Source of the DNA: SZUA-430 sp964638635
Lineage (GTDB): Bacteria; Pseudomonadota; Alphaproteobacteria; Micropepsales; Micropepsaceae
Direction: 5' to 3'
DNA length: 64,000 bases
NCBI GenBank assembly: GCA_964638635.1
Contig: CAZXAQ010000014.1
Coordinates: 1-64,000, forward strand
The notes under the pieces were generated by a model. That model had not been told where the DNA came from. It saw nothing but the letters and a program-made list of their open reading frames with translations, and made no database searches. Made by a program: the position numbers and the translations under genes. Numbering within the stretch: the first letter of the stretch is position 1; every line of letters begins with the position of its first letter. This document shows, piece by piece, positions 26,809-35,107 of this stretch.

Positions 26809-26896
26809 GTCATGGTCCGCGAAGGCGGACCACCCACGACTTTCTAGCGCCTCAAAGGCCGCAAGTCGTGGGTGGTCGGCCTCCGCCGACCATGAC
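26809..26896. repeat. Palindromic repeat (family C) upstream of gpsA
   Basis: Arms 26809-26842 and 26863-26896 (34 bp each, beginning GTCATGGTCCGCG and ending GACCATGAC) pair with 3 mismatches around a 20-bp loop. The gpsA gene is thus bracketed by two different palindromic families. Confidence 0.8.
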
Positions 26897-26935
26897 AATG
26901 CGGGAGAAGGCGGACAGCCTGCAAGCGATGATCGG

Positions 26936-27946
26936 TTAACCGCTGAGCGCCTTCGCAAGAACGGGCAAACTCCCGTCCATCCGGTAGTCCACCGACGAGT
27001 GGTCGTCCGGGAACTCCTCATACACGTGCGGCACGCCCTGGGCCGTGAGCAGCCGGTGCATCCGCCGCGCCCCGTACACCAGGTTGTACTGATCGACGTC
27101 GCCGCAATCGATGTAGAGCGCCTTCAGCTTCTTCAACCCCGGCCCCATTGTCTCGGCCATCGTGAGCGGGTCCCACTTCACGAAGTTTGCCCACCGCTCC
27201 GGAACGATCTCGCACGTGTCCGTCGTGACCGGCAGCCGGACACCGCAATACGCGCTCGGATCGGGATCGTACGACGCGCACATCGCAAACATCATCAGAA
27301 TGTGCACGTCCTTGTCCTTCGTCTTTTTCTGCGCAAAGAAATCGTCGAGCCACGCCTTGATGTCGAACTTGAACGGCGCCAGCGAGCGCAGAACGTTCGG
27401 CCAATCGCCGAAGAACATCAGCTCATGCCCCATGTCCCCGGAATGCGACGCCGCGGCGCTCCAGAAATCTGGATGCATCAGCGCATGCACCATCGCGCCA
27501 TACCCGCCCGAGCTTTTGCCGAAGATTCCGCGCTGACCCTTGCCGCCGCAGCCATACGTCTTCTCGACCAGCGGCACCGCTTCTTGCAGCAGGAAATCGT
27601 CCCACCGCCCCATCGCGACCGAGTTGATGTACTGATTGCCGCCGAGCTTCGTGAAGCAGTCGGGCAGGGCGCAGACAACCGGCGGCATCGCCCCCGTCGC
27701 AATCAAGCGGTCGAGCCGCTCGGGCACATTCTCGCCGAAATTCTTCCAGTTCGTATGCACCGGTCCGCCCGCCGTGAAGCCCACGACATCGACCAAGAGC
27801 GGCAACCCGCGCCCATCGTGCCCGGCGGGCACATAGACGTCGATCATCCGCCGCGTCGGATCGCCGAGCATATTGCTCTTCAACACTTCGCTCTCGATCC
27901 AAAGCCGGTGAACCGTTCCGGCCGGTGTCGCATGATCGCGCCGCAT
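26936..27946 (-). CDS. Alpha/beta-hydrolase, putative esterase (esterase D type)
   Basis: 336 aa from ATG 27946 with AGGGA 8 nt upstream. Features of the EstD-like esterase family: RRMIDVYVPAGHDGRGLPLLVDVVGF, GIFGKSSGGYGAMVHALMHPDFW with nucleophile Ser145 in GxSxG, DCGDVDQYNLVYGARRM with a candidate Asp, and the C-terminal DDHSSVDYRMDGSLP with the catalytic His. No signal peptide, so cytoplasmic. The natural ester is unknown. It lies upstream of gpsA on the same strand across a palindrome and is probably transcribed separately. Confidence 0.88.
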   Translation of the reverse strand: MRRDHATPAGTVHRLWIESEVLKSNMLGDPTRRMIDVYVPAGHDGRGLPLLVDVVGFTAGGPVHTNWKNFGENVPERLDRLIATGAMPPVVCALPDCFTKLGGNQYINSVAMGRWDDFLLQEAVPLVEKTYGCGGKGQRGIFGKSSGGYGAMVHALMHPDFWSAAASHSGDMGHELMFFGDWPNVLRSLAPFKFDIKAWLDDFFAQKKTKDKDVHILMMFAMCASYDPDPSAYCGVRLPVTTDTCEIVPERWANFVKWDPLTMAETMGPGLKKLKALYIDCGDVDQYNLVYGARRMHRLLTAQGVPHVYEEFPDDHSSVDYRMDGSLPVLAKALSG

Positions 27947-28042
27947 CTCGTCACTCCCTGGGGCCGGACGAAATGAACCGATTACAAGCGCCTGCACAAG
28001 GCACCCGGCCAAACGGCGTGTCTTATTGGGTCGGAGAGCCGC

Positions 28043-28252
28043 TTACTGGCAGAGTTCGGACAGCCGGATCGCGAGGCGGCCGGAGAGTTGGTCCTGAAGC
28101 GTCGCGCTGGCGGTCAAATGAGGGTCGTCGGCGAACGCGCGGGTCATGACCTCATGCACCAGGAAATACGACTCGTTATGGCAGCCGCGCTGGCGAACCG
28201 CCTCGTCAAGCAGCGTCGGCCCCAAGGCCAAAATCTCCACAAAGCGGGTCAT
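28043..28252 (-). CDS. Small uncharacterised protein
   Basis: 69 aa from ATG 28252 (MTRFVEILALGPTLLDEAVRQ); a TTG at 28306 would give 87 aa. The sequence continues RGCHNESYFLVHEVMTRAFADDPH. The LVHEVMTRAF stretch loosely recalls region 2 of ECF sigma factors, but the protein is too short to be one, so I assign no function. A 14-codon reading frame (ATG 28293, MYLRKNASMIVLFS) ends in a TGA that overlaps this ATG, which could couple translation. The AT-rich patch upstream probably holds its promoter. Confidence 0.55.
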   Translation of the reverse strand: MTRFVEILALGPTLLDEAVRQRGCHNESYFLVHEVMTRAFADDPHLTASATLQDQLSGRLAIRLSELCQ

Positions 28253-28306
28253 GAGAATAGGACAATCATCGAGGCATTCTTGCGTAGATACATGATCTAA
28301 AACCAA

Positions 28307-28498
28307 AATAATATCGAATACGACGTGAAGTATAGCAGAGGTATTGTTGGATTGATATCAAATAATTTGCCGGATTTATGGCCTATTTTGTCCAAACATT
28401 ATCTACATTCTATTTACTTTTATTGTAAGACGATTATATAATGGCGACGTCTTGATGATCCCATCCGGGCGATACTTTTTCGATATGGAGTACCAATT
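28307..28498. promoter_or_regulatory. AT-rich intergenic patch
   Basis: About 190 bp rich in A and T inside GC-rich DNA, between divergent small genes. It includes the palindrome TTGATATCAA and the plus-strand promoter at 28414-28442. It could be a strong promoter region or foreign DNA. Confidence 0.5.
28414..28442 (+). promoter_or_regulatory. Sigma-70 promoter for the CsbD-like gene
   Basis: TTTACT (28414-28419), 17-bp spacer, perfect TATAAT (28437-28442). The predicted start leaves about 50 nt of leader before TTG 28499. Confidence 0.55.
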
Positions 28499-28723
28499 TT
28501 GACAAACCCAACCCCCGCCACGGCCACGCCGACGACGATTGAAGCGACACGCCTTGCCCTGTCGAAGGACATCCACGCGAAGTGGGGCAAATTCTCGGAA
28601 ACCGACGCCGCCGCTTTCAAGAGCAGCGACGAACTCGTCACCCAGGTCGTGTCCAAATACGGCATGGACAAAGCAATTGCTCAACGCGACGTCGACGCCC
28701 TGTTGAAGGGCCGTAGCTTCTAA
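28499..28723 (+). CDS. Small CsbD-like protein
   Basis: 74 aa from TTG 28499, with TGGAG 8 nt upstream. After a Thr/Ala-rich start (MTNPTPATATPTTIEATRLA), the rest (KWGKFSETDAAAFKSSDELVTQVVSKYGMDKAIAQRDVDALL) resembles the second half of CsbD-type stress proteins (KWG-K-L-[ST]-x-x-D, then DEL-x-x-x-x-x-x-YG-x-x-x-x-x-A-x-x-x-V-D). A general-stress role would fit but is not shown. The gene has a strong TATAAT promoter and a structured 92-bp gap before the next gene. Confidence 0.65.
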   Translation: MTNPTPATATPTTIEATRLALSKDIHAKWGKFSETDAAAFKSSDELVTQVVSKYGMDKAIAQRDVDALLKGRSF

Positions 28724-28814
28724 AAACGACGGAAGCCCCAGGAGCGCGAAACCGGGGCGGCCCAACGGGCACGCCCCGGCGCGTCTGCGCCAGCACGCAA
28801 AGGAGAAACGACCT

Positions 28815-29123
28815 ATGACCGACAAAGCCATCCAACTCGACAACCGCCGCGGCAATGCCGACCGCCACGCGATAGAACTTCGCCGCCTCGTACTCGCCAT
28901 GGAGGCCGACAAGGACGCCATGCGCGTGCGGCAAGAAGAGCTTGAAAACGAGATGATCGCCGGGCCCAGCGCCTCGTGGCCGGAAGCGACGGAGAAGGCG
29001 CGCTATCTGATCGGCCTTTTGGTCGGAACGGCCGTGGCCCGCGACCCGCGGCGCAAGAAGCTGATCGCGAGCACGCTTGAGGATTTTCGCCGGCTCTCGC
29101 CGAAAGCGGACGGCGAGGCCTGA
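28815..29123 (+). CDS. Small conserved helical protein
   Basis: 102 aa with a very good ribosome site (AAAGGAGAAACGACCT). Sequence is charged and helical: RHAIELRRLVLAMEADKDAMRVRQEELENEM, then SWPEATEKARYLIGLLVGTAVARDPRRKKLIASTLEDFRRL. No signal or membrane span. It is the first of three short genes packed head to tail (next starts 2 bp after its stop). I do not recognise a family. Confidence 0.75.
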   Translation: MTDKAIQLDNRRGNADRHAIELRRLVLAMEADKDAMRVRQEELENEMIAGPSASWPEATEKARYLIGLLVGTAVARDPRRKKLIASTLEDFRRLSPKADGEA

Positions 29124-29125
29124 CC

Positions 29126-29269
29126 ATGGCCAAGGGACAAAAGCGCAGCAACCGCGAAAAGAAGAAACCGAAGGCGACCGCGAAGAAGGCGTCCGGCGCC
29201 CAACCGGTGAGCAGCGCACCCGCCTTCACGTTTCACCCGGCGCGCGCCGGCAAGCGGGAGGCCCGCTAG
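29126..29269 (+). CDS. 47-residue basic protein
   Basis: 47 aa, ATG 29126 to TAG 29267-29269. It starts MAKGQKRSNREKKKPKATAK and ends HPARAGKREAR, with about a third Lys plus Arg. Short proteins with this opening recur in alphaproteobacteria as far as I remember, always unnamed. The charge suggests nucleic-acid or ribosome contact. It sits 2 bp after the previous gene and 2 bp before the next, so the three form one transcript. Confidence 0.7.
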   Translation: MAKGQKRSNREKKKPKATAKKASGAQPVSSAPAFTFHPARAGKREAR

Positions 29270-29271
29270 CC

Positions 29272-29532
29272 GTGCCTGACCGGACCACCGAAAACAGCGT
29301 ACGCTTTCGCGGCGCTTTCGCGCTCAAGGGCGTGGACGGAACGTTGCCGGCCGGCGTCTATCGCATCGTGACGGAAGAGGTCGCGGTCGACGACATCTCG
29401 TTCCTCGCCTATCACCGCGTTTCGACCAGCATCGTCGTGCCGATCGGCGCCGCCTCTGAAGAGATGACGCCCATCGACCCGAACGATCTCGAAGCCGCCC
29501 TCGACCGCGATCGGCTTGCGTTTCCGCAGTAA
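29272..29532 (+). CDS. Small conserved protein
   Basis: 86 aa from GTG 29272 with GGGAGG 10 nt upstream. It reads PDRTTENSVRFRGAFALKG, then LPAGVYRIVTEEVAVDDISF and AYHRVSTSIVVPI, a beta-rich pattern ending in an acidic helix (DPNDLEAALDRDRLAFPQ). I have seen this FxLxGxDxxLPAGxYRVxTEE pattern in rhizobial genomes without a function. Last gene of the three-gene run; convergent with the TrmB-type regulator. Confidence 0.7.
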   Translation: MPDRTTENSVRFRGAFALKGVDGTLPAGVYRIVTEEVAVDDISFLAYHRVSTSIVVPIGAASEEMTPIDPNDLEAALDRDRLAFPQ

Positions 29533-29543
29533 CGCCGCCGTGG

Positions 29544-30401
29544 CTACGGCGCGCGCGTCCGGCGCCCTTTGGGCGCGGCCTCGCCATATCGCTCGTTCAG
29601 CTTGCGGAAGCCGAGCGGCTTCAGTGTCGTGAGGCTGAGCGCGGAAAGCGGGCTCGTAAGGCCGCGGCCGGCGTTCTCGGCTTCCGCCGACATGATCTCG
29701 CTGTAGAGCGCATTGTACTGCAGGCACGACATCAGCGTGCTGTTGCTCCATAGCGCCTGATGCACGCTTGAAACGTCTTGCGACAGCAGAGCGTGCAAGA
29801 ACTGATCGCCGTCGGCAGCGACGCTGAGCTGCTGTCCCGGCCACGTGCCGAGCACGCGCTCGCTATGGGGCGCGGCGACCGCCGTCACCCCTTTGAGCGC
29901 AACCGGCGCGTAACACCGCGCGACGACTTTCACCCCGCGCCGCGCCGCCGCCTCAAGATCGGGCCCAAGCAACGGCACGCATTTCGGAAAGAGATCGAGC
30001 AGCGCCGCCTGCTTCGCGTGCGCCAGCATCGCCCGCGCCCGCTCGGTCACCTGTTCGACGGAAGAAAGGTAGTAGACCCGGTCGTCCCCCGCGGCCTGCT
30101 TGATTTTCGCCAGCTCGTCGGCCGCCGTCTTCTTGTGCGTATCGAACGCGCGCCCCAGCCGGTCCAGCAACTCCCCGGGCGGCACGGCGCGGCAAAGCCG
30201 GTTCTCGCTGTCGTCGATGATGATGGCGCCGCGCAGGGCCAGCGCCGCGATCGCCTTATAAGTGTTCGCGGTCGGTTTCCCGATCGCATGGCTCACCCGG
30301 TAGCCGGTTGCCGGGCTTTCCTGCAGCAAAAAGCAATAGATCAGGGCCTCGATCTCCGAGAATCCCAAAAATGTGAGCGCAGTCGCCGCTTGATTCTTCA
30401 T
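29544..30401 (-). CDS. TrmB-type transcriptional regulator
   Basis: 285 aa from ATG 30401. The N-terminal winged helix reads ALTFLGFSEIEALIYCFLLQESPATGYRVSHAIGKPTANTYKAIAALALRGAIIIDDSENRLCRAVPPGELLDRL, matching the TrmB/sugar-specific regulator HTH. The C-terminal part (LSSVEQVTERARAMLAHAKQAALLDLFPKCVPLLGPDLEAAARRGVKVVARCY) resembles the PLD-like effector region of this family. Most members are archaeal. It is divergent from the protease gene with a 52-bp gap containing a palindrome, and has no Shine-Dalgarno, so a leaderless mRNA is likely. Confidence 0.8.
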   Translation of the reverse strand: MKNQAATALTFLGFSEIEALIYCFLLQESPATGYRVSHAIGKPTANTYKAIAALALRGAIIIDDSENRLCRAVPPGELLDRLGRAFDTHKKTAADELAKIKQAAGDDRVYYLSSVEQVTERARAMLAHAKQAALLDLFPKCVPLLGPDLEAAARRGVKVVARCYAPVALKGVTAVAAPHSERVLGTWPGQQLSVAADGDQFLHALLSQDVSSVHQALWSNSTLMSCLQYNALYSEIMSAEAENAGRGLTSPLSALSLTTLKPLGFRKLNERYGEAAPKGRRTRAP

Positions 30402-30403
30402 AG

Positions 30404-30421
30404 TAGTAGTATTAGCTACTA
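30404..30421. promoter_or_regulatory. Palindrome in the divergent TrmB/protease promoter region
   Basis: TAGTAG-TATTAG-CTACTA: 6-bp perfect arms around 6 bp, overlapping the -10 of the minus-strand promoter. Likely operator for the TrmB-type protein. Confidence 0.5.
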
Positions 30422-30436
30422 TCAAAGAGTTTACAA
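30409..30436 (-). promoter_or_regulatory. Promoter of the TrmB-type gene, predicted leaderless
   Basis: On the minus strand TTGTAA (30436-30431), 16-bp spacer, TAATAC (30414-30409), then 7 nt to ATG 30401. Confidence 0.45.
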
Positions 30437-30453
30437 CAGGCAAAGGCAGACCC

Positions 30454-32307
30454 ATGCGCGTGATCTTGAGCGTCATGTTCGTTCTCGCGGCTGGCTTCCT
30501 CGCGGTCAGCGCCGCACCCAGCCAAGCCCCCGACCCGCGCGTCACGGACATTCTCGCCCGCGCCAAACAGGCCGCAGGCGGGCAGGCGTGGGACAGCGTG
30601 CGCTTCATCCGCACGAAGATGCACGTCGAAACCATGGGCCTCAAAGGCCCGGCCGAGAGTCTCGAAGATGCACGCACCGGCGGTTACGCCGAGACCTACA
30701 AGCTCGGCGCCTTCAGCGGTGCGTCCGGCTACGACGGCAAGACCGTATGGGAGCAGGACTCCTCCGGCCAAGTCGCGATCCAAGGCGCCGCCGATCAGCG
30801 CCAAGGCGCGGTGAACGAAGCCTACCGCCGCGCCCGCGCGTTCTGGTACCCGGACCGCGCGAAGGCGAGCCTCGCCTACGGCGGCGAAGCGGCCGACGCC
30901 GGACGCAAATTCCACGTGATCAAGATCGCGCCCGAAGGTGGCCGCCCGTTCGACCTTTGGATCGACGCGCAAACGTTCATGATCGACCGCGTGGCCGAGC
31001 GCAACGCGCGCGAGCTGCGCACGACGTTCGTCTCCGACTACCGCAACGTTCAAGGCCGCATGATGCCGTTCTTCGCGCGCGCCACAAACGGCGATCCGAA
31101 AGCGGACTCCGTCGCCAAGATCGAGAGCATCACGTTCGAAGACACGGCACCGCAAACAGCGTTCGCGCCGCCCGCGCCGCCGAAGCGCGACTACGGCTTC
31201 ACCGGCGGCAAGAGCGCGACGATGCCCTTTCGCCTCGTCAACAACCACATCTATCTGCAAGTGCGCCTGAACGGCCGCCCGTATGAGTTACTGTTCGACA
31301 CCGGCGGCATGAACGTCATCACGCCGACCGTCGCGCGCGAACTGGGCCTCGCCTCCGAAGGCAAGCTGCAAGCCCGCGGCGTTGGTGAGAAGACGGTGGA
31401 GGCGAGCCTCACCACCATCGAACGCATGGACGTCGGCGGAGCGTTCCTCGACAAACAACGTTTCGTTGTGCTGCCGCTCGAGTCCTTCAGCGAGGTCGAG
31501 GGCGAACCCATCACCGGCATCGTCGGTTACGAAATCTTCAAACGCTTCGTCGTCGTCACCGATTACGAAAACTCGCGCGTCACCCTGATCGAACCGGAAG
31601 GCTTCGCCTATCGCGGCCCCGGCACGCGCGTGGAGATGAAGCTGAACGACCGCATCCCTGAAGTGGCGGGTGCGATCGACGGCGTCCCCGGCCAATTCAC
31701 GCTCGACACCGGCGCGCGAAACGCGCTGACGCTATCGACACCGTATGTCGAGAAGAACGGCCTAATGGCCCGCTACCGCCCGCAGTACCAAGCGGTGACC
31801 GGCTGGGGCGTCGGCGGGCCCGCGCGCGGCTGGCTCGCGCGCGCACAGACCTTTGCGATGGGCGGCGCCACCGTCGATGCGCCGGTCATCGAACTCAGCC
31901 AGCAGAAGGGTGGCGCCTTCACCGATACCTACGTCGCGGGTAACGTCGGCGCGGGCATCCTAAAGCGCTTCAACATCGTCTGGGATTATTCGCGCAACCA
32001 ACTCTTCTTCGAGAAGAACAAGAACCATGGCCAGCGCGACGTCCACGACCGCGCCGGTTTCTGGGCGAACGTGGATCGCGACGCCTTCCTCGTTGTCGAC
32101 GTAACGAAGGGGGGTCCCGCCGACCAAGCAGGCCTGAAAGCCGGCGACCGTATCATCGTGGCCAACGGTAAGCGCGCTGTTACAGAACGTTCGCTGCCCG
32201 ACTTGCGCCTGCTCAAAAAAGCGCCGCCCGGCACGAACATGATTCTGGAGGTCCTGCGCGGCGCCGAGCGCCTGACCGTCAACATCTTGCTGAAAGACCT
32301 GGTCTAA
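30454..32307 (+). CDS. Two-domain retropepsin-like aspartic protease with PDZ domain
   Basis: 617 aa with a signal peptide (MRVILSVMFVLAAGFLAVSA). Residues about 25-235 are a lipoprotein-like beta domain. Two retropepsin-type repeats follow: LLFDTGGMNVIT (Asp282) with GIVGYEIFKRFVVVTDY, and FTLDTGARNALT (Asp418) with GNVGAGILKRFNIVWDY. The C-terminus (about 530-617) is a PDZ domain (GPADQAGLKAGDRIIVANGKRAV). Retropepsins need two Asp motifs, here possibly supplied by one chain. Periplasmic location is inferred. The divergent TrmB-type gene is its probable regulator. Confidence 0.88.
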   Translation: MRVILSVMFVLAAGFLAVSAAPSQAPDPRVTDILARAKQAAGGQAWDSVRFIRTKMHVETMGLKGPAESLEDARTGGYAETYKLGAFSGASGYDGKTVWEQDSSGQVAIQGAADQRQGAVNEAYRRARAFWYPDRAKASLAYGGEAADAGRKFHVIKIAPEGGRPFDLWIDAQTFMIDRVAERNARELRTTFVSDYRNVQGRMMPFFARATNGDPKADSVAKIESITFEDTAPQTAFAPPAPPKRDYGFTGGKSATMPFRLVNNHIYLQVRLNGRPYELLFDTGGMNVITPTVARELGLASEGKLQARGVGEKTVEASLTTIERMDVGGAFLDKQRFVVLPLESFSEVEGEPITGIVGYEIFKRFVVVTDYENSRVTLIEPEGFAYRGPGTRVEMKLNDRIPEVAGAIDGVPGQFTLDTGARNALTLSTPYVEKNGLMARYRPQYQAVTGWGVGGPARGWLARAQTFAMGGATVDAPVIELSQQKGGAFTDTYVAGNVGAGILKRFNIVWDYSRNQLFFEKNKNHGQRDVHDRAGFWANVDRDAFLVVDVTKGGPADQAGLKAGDRIIVANGKRAVTERSLPDLRLLKKAPPGTNMILEVLRGAERLTVNILLKDLV

Positions 32308-32349
32308 ACGCCGCTGGCCGAACCGCCCGGCGCACTCTATATCTCCGCC

Positions 32350-32375
32350 CGCGGGTCCCCCTTATGGGGCCCGCG
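32350..32375. promoter_or_regulatory. GC-rich hairpin in the copper chaperone leader
   Basis: CGCGGGTCCCC (32350-32360), 5-nt loop, GGGGCCCGCG (32366-32375). No T run follows, so it is more likely a leader structure for the PCu(A)C gene at 32394 than an intrinsic terminator. Confidence 0.45.
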
Positions 32376-32393
32376 TGTGCGTTGGAGAGTGGC

Positions 32394-32852
32394 ATGCGGT
32401 CGATTGTGGGTGCGGCAGTGTTCGCGGTGGTGTTGGCGGGCGCGGCCGCCGCGCACGAAGTCAAAGAAGGTGCGATCAAGATCGAGCACCCGCGCGCGGC
32501 GCCCACGCCCACGGGCGCGAAGACCGGGGCCGCCTACATGGAAATCGTCAACAACGGCAAGGAACCGGTGGAGATCAAAGCGCTGTCGTCGGACGCGGCC
32601 GAGAAGGTCGAAATCCACTCGATGACGATGACCGGCGACATCATGCGCATGCGCCCGATCGAACTCCCCGTGACCATCGCCCCCGGCGAGTCGCTGAAAC
32701 TGGTCAAGGACCGCCACATCATGCTGATCGGCCTGAAAAAACCGCTCGTCGAAGAAGACATGGTCCCCTTCAAGATCGAATTCGCGAACGGCAAGACGAT
32801 GGAATTCGACCTCTACATCGAAGGCGGCGACGAAAACCACGACGAGCACTGA
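32394..32852 (+). CDS. Periplasmic copper chaperone PCu(A)C
   Basis: 152 aa from ATG 32394 (TTGGAGAG upstream). Signal peptide MRSIVGAAVFAVVLAGAAAA. The Cu(I) site of the family is visible: EKVEIHSMTMTGDIMRMRPIEL followed by KLVKDRHIMLIGLKKPL, giving the H-M...H-x-M ligand set. The last residues (EGGDENHDEH) add a His/Asp tail. It delivers copper to cytochrome oxidase or to export systems and fits with the Cus-type system at 52-56 kb. A half copy of repeat family A follows its stop. Confidence 0.93.
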   Translation: MRSIVGAAVFAVVLAGAAAAHEVKEGAIKIEHPRAAPTPTGAKTGAAYMEIVNNGKEPVEIKALSSDAAEKVEIHSMTMTGDIMRMRPIELPVTIAPGESLKLVKDRHIMLIGLKKPLVEEDMVPFKIEFANGKTMEFDLYIEGGDENHDEH

Positions 32853-32869
32853 CTCCGCCAAAAACATCG

Positions 32870-32889
32870 TCAAGCCCGGCCATGACGGA
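32870..32889. repeat. Half unit of palindromic repeat family A
   Basis: TCAAGCCCGGCCATGACGGA, identical to the right end of the 193-275 unit over 20 bp. It lies between the stops of two convergent genes. Confidence 0.7.
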
Positions 32890-32902
32890 TTTGTTTGCGG
32901 TG

Positions 32903-35107
32903 TCACCGCCCCGGCCGGTACTCGCGCTCCAAATGTTTGCGCAATTCCGCCTCGTCGAGCCAGATCGGCTTCACCTGTTCCTTCAAGAAGATCGCCGCCT
33001 GGTCCGCGTAATGCGGTGACGCTTTGTCCAGCGTCGCCGAACCGAACTGGTGAATGCCCTCCGCGCTCACCTTGCCCGCCTTGTCCCATTCGACGAAGTA
33101 ATAGAGCGTATCGCCCTTGCGCGCTTCGAACTTGCCGTCCGCTTGCGGCACGATGTCGGACTCGAAGTCGCGCAGCACGTCCGGCCCGCCGCTCGCCGGC
33201 GCATCGATCGCGCCGCGCCGGAAGCGGTTCACCTCGCCCCACTTCGGATCGAGCCGGCCATAGTGCTTGTTCAGTGTCGCGATCGCCGCCCGCATCGAAG
33301 CCAAGATGTCGCCCTCAGGCTTGCCCTGAAACGTCGGCACGACGACAGGCAGCCCAACCATGATCGCCAGCGCCGCCCCGCGGTTCTCAGCATCCGTCGA
33401 GAGATCGTACGAAGCCAGCAGCGCCTGCGCTGCCTGCAGCTCCGCCGCATCCGCCGCCGCCGAAAAGTCCATGCCCTTGATCCGCGCGATCAGTTTCGCA
33501 AGCTCCGACCGCGTCGAGTACGTCTTGTCGTACTTGATCGCGCGAAACTCCTCGCGCGTGATCGACACGTCCGCGTCGAGCAGTTCGAACAGCCGCAAAC
33601 ACCGGTTCGTCTCGCGCGTCTCGATCCCCTGCGCCGGCGCGAAGTCGGCAGTCTTCAAATTCTCCGCCACGGCCGTCGCCGCAAACGGTGTGTTGTTTGC
33701 GTTATAGACGAACCCCGCCTTCGGACTGACCACGCGCGGCACGGCGCTCGCGAACGGCAAGTATTCGCTCCACAGCGTGCGCGACGTATCGCCCGGCAAA
33801 TACTTCTGCCAGTCGTACGCCGGATCGCGCTTCGGAAACACGGCGTTGTAGATATAGGCGATGCGGCCTTCTCGGTCCGCGAACGTGTAGTTCAAACTCG
33901 GGATCGCCTGCATCTCCAGCGCCTTGACGAACGCGTTGTAGTTGTCCGCCTTGTTGATGCGGTAATAGGCCTCCACCTGATTGATCTTATCCATCGTCGC
34001 AAAGCGCAACGCATAGGTGCCGTGCGGCCGCTGGATCACCGGCCCGTGCACGGACCACAGCACGTCTCGCTTCACACGGATCGCAATCGGCCCGAGCACC
34101 CTGAGCTCGATCTCGGCCTCGGAGCGCGAAAACTCGCGCCACGCGCCGTCGAACTTGTACTGGTTCGGATTGTCCGGATTGACCGTCAGCACATAGACGT
34201 CGGCGAGATCGGGGTTGTTGACCGTATTCGCCCAGCCGAGCTTCGGGCCGAACCCGTGCAGAATGAACGGTGTCCCCGGAAACGTACCGCCGGCGAGATC
34301 CCACCCTTCGCCCGACTTCACCCGCGCCTCATACCAGGCAAGCGGCCCCGTGTAAGGCTGATGCGAATTGATCAGCAGTCGCGTCGCGCCGTCGGCCGAG
34401 CGGGCAGGGGACACCGCCATCGCGTTCGACCCCGCGCCTTGCGGAATGGAGATCTCATGCGCCCGCTCCGGCCCGAACAACTCGCCCAGATGCCGCTCCA
34501 GCCCGAAGAACAGCGGCGTGAAGAACACGAACCCCGCCATGATGTCGTCGCTGTTGACGCCCTTGAACCCCGCCACGACGCGATCCGGATGCTCCGCCGC
34601 GTAGAGGTTGATGCCGTCCGCATATGCTTGCAGAACCTCGCGCGTCTTCTCGGACAGCCGCCCGTCGGCGAGATTGTCCTTCACGGCGCCAAGCCGTTCG
34701 CGCACGCGCAAGAGCTGCACAAGATAATCCGTCACCGCCGGATCGCCGCCCGAAACCTCGAACCAACGCCCAAGCCCGACCGCACTTGTCAGCGCATTGA
34801 AAAGCCGCGGCGTCTGATTGTCGACCAGCGCAAGCCGCCCCCGGCTCGTCATCAACGACTGCTGAATGGTCGCAAAATCGTCCTCCGCATGCGCGTAAGC
34901 GAGCCCGAACGCCACATCCTCATCACGTGCGCCGTACACATGCGGCACGCCGAACGTGTCCCGCATGATCCGCACGTCGTACTTCGCGCCGTTTTTCAGA
35001 TAAGAAGCCCCGTCGAACGAAGGCACGATCGTCGGCCGCAAGAACACAACAAACGCGACGGCGAGCAAAGCCAACACCCCGCCACCCCAAACCAACGCCC
35101 GCCGCAT
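32903..35107 (-). CDS. Penicillin acylase-family N-terminal nucleophile hydrolase
   Basis: 734 aa from ATG 35107 (GGAGGG close upstream). One membrane anchor or signal (MRRALVWGGGVLALLAVAFVVF). The alpha chain contains VRIMRDTFGVPHVYGARDEDVAFGLAYAHAEDDF; the autoprocessing site is IPQGAGSNAMAV with Ser227 as the new N-terminal nucleophile of the beta chain; beta-chain motifs include NSHQPYTGPLAWYE, HGFGPKLGWANTVN and SVHGPVIQ. Members cleave penicillins, acyl-homoserine lactones or other amides; the substrate here is open. Confidence 0.93.
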   Translation of the reverse strand: MRRALVWGGGVLALLAVAFVVFLRPTIVPSFDGASYLKNGAKYDVRIMRDTFGVPHVYGARDEDVAFGLAYAHAEDDFATIQQSLMTSRGRLALVDNQTPRLFNALTSAVGLGRWFEVSGGDPAVTDYLVQLLRVRERLGAVKDNLADGRLSEKTREVLQAYADGINLYAAEHPDRVVAGFKGVNSDDIMAGFVFFTPLFFGLERHLGELFGPERAHEISIPQGAGSNAMAVSPARSADGATRLLINSHQPYTGPLAWYEARVKSGEGWDLAGGTFPGTPFILHGFGPKLGWANTVNNPDLADVYVLTVNPDNPNQYKFDGAWREFSRSEAEIELRVLGPIAIRVKRDVLWSVHGPVIQRPHGTYALRFATMDKINQVEAYYRINKADNYNAFVKALEMQAIPSLNYTFADREGRIAYIYNAVFPKRDPAYDWQKYLPGDTSRTLWSEYLPFASAVPRVVSPKAGFVYNANNTPFAATAVAENLKTADFAPAQGIETRETNRCLRLFELLDADVSITREEFRAIKYDKTYSTRSELAKLIARIKGMDFSAAADAAELQAAQALLASYDLSTDAENRGAALAIMVGLPVVVPTFQGKPEGDILASMRAAIATLNKHYGRLDPKWGEVNRFRRGAIDAPASGGPDVLRDFESDIVPQADGKFEARKGDTLYYFVEWDKAGKVSAEGIHQFGSATLDKASPHYADQAAIFLKEQVKPIWLDEAELRKHLEREYRPGR

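Noticed and set aside
28043..28252. Possible NepR anti-sigma factor
   Set aside because: Size fits, but the sequence lacks the NepR helices and no PhyR or EcfG lies nearby.
28353..28364. TTGATATCAA palindrome as an FNR box
   Set aside because: FNR/FixK sites need four bases between the half sites; here the halves touch.
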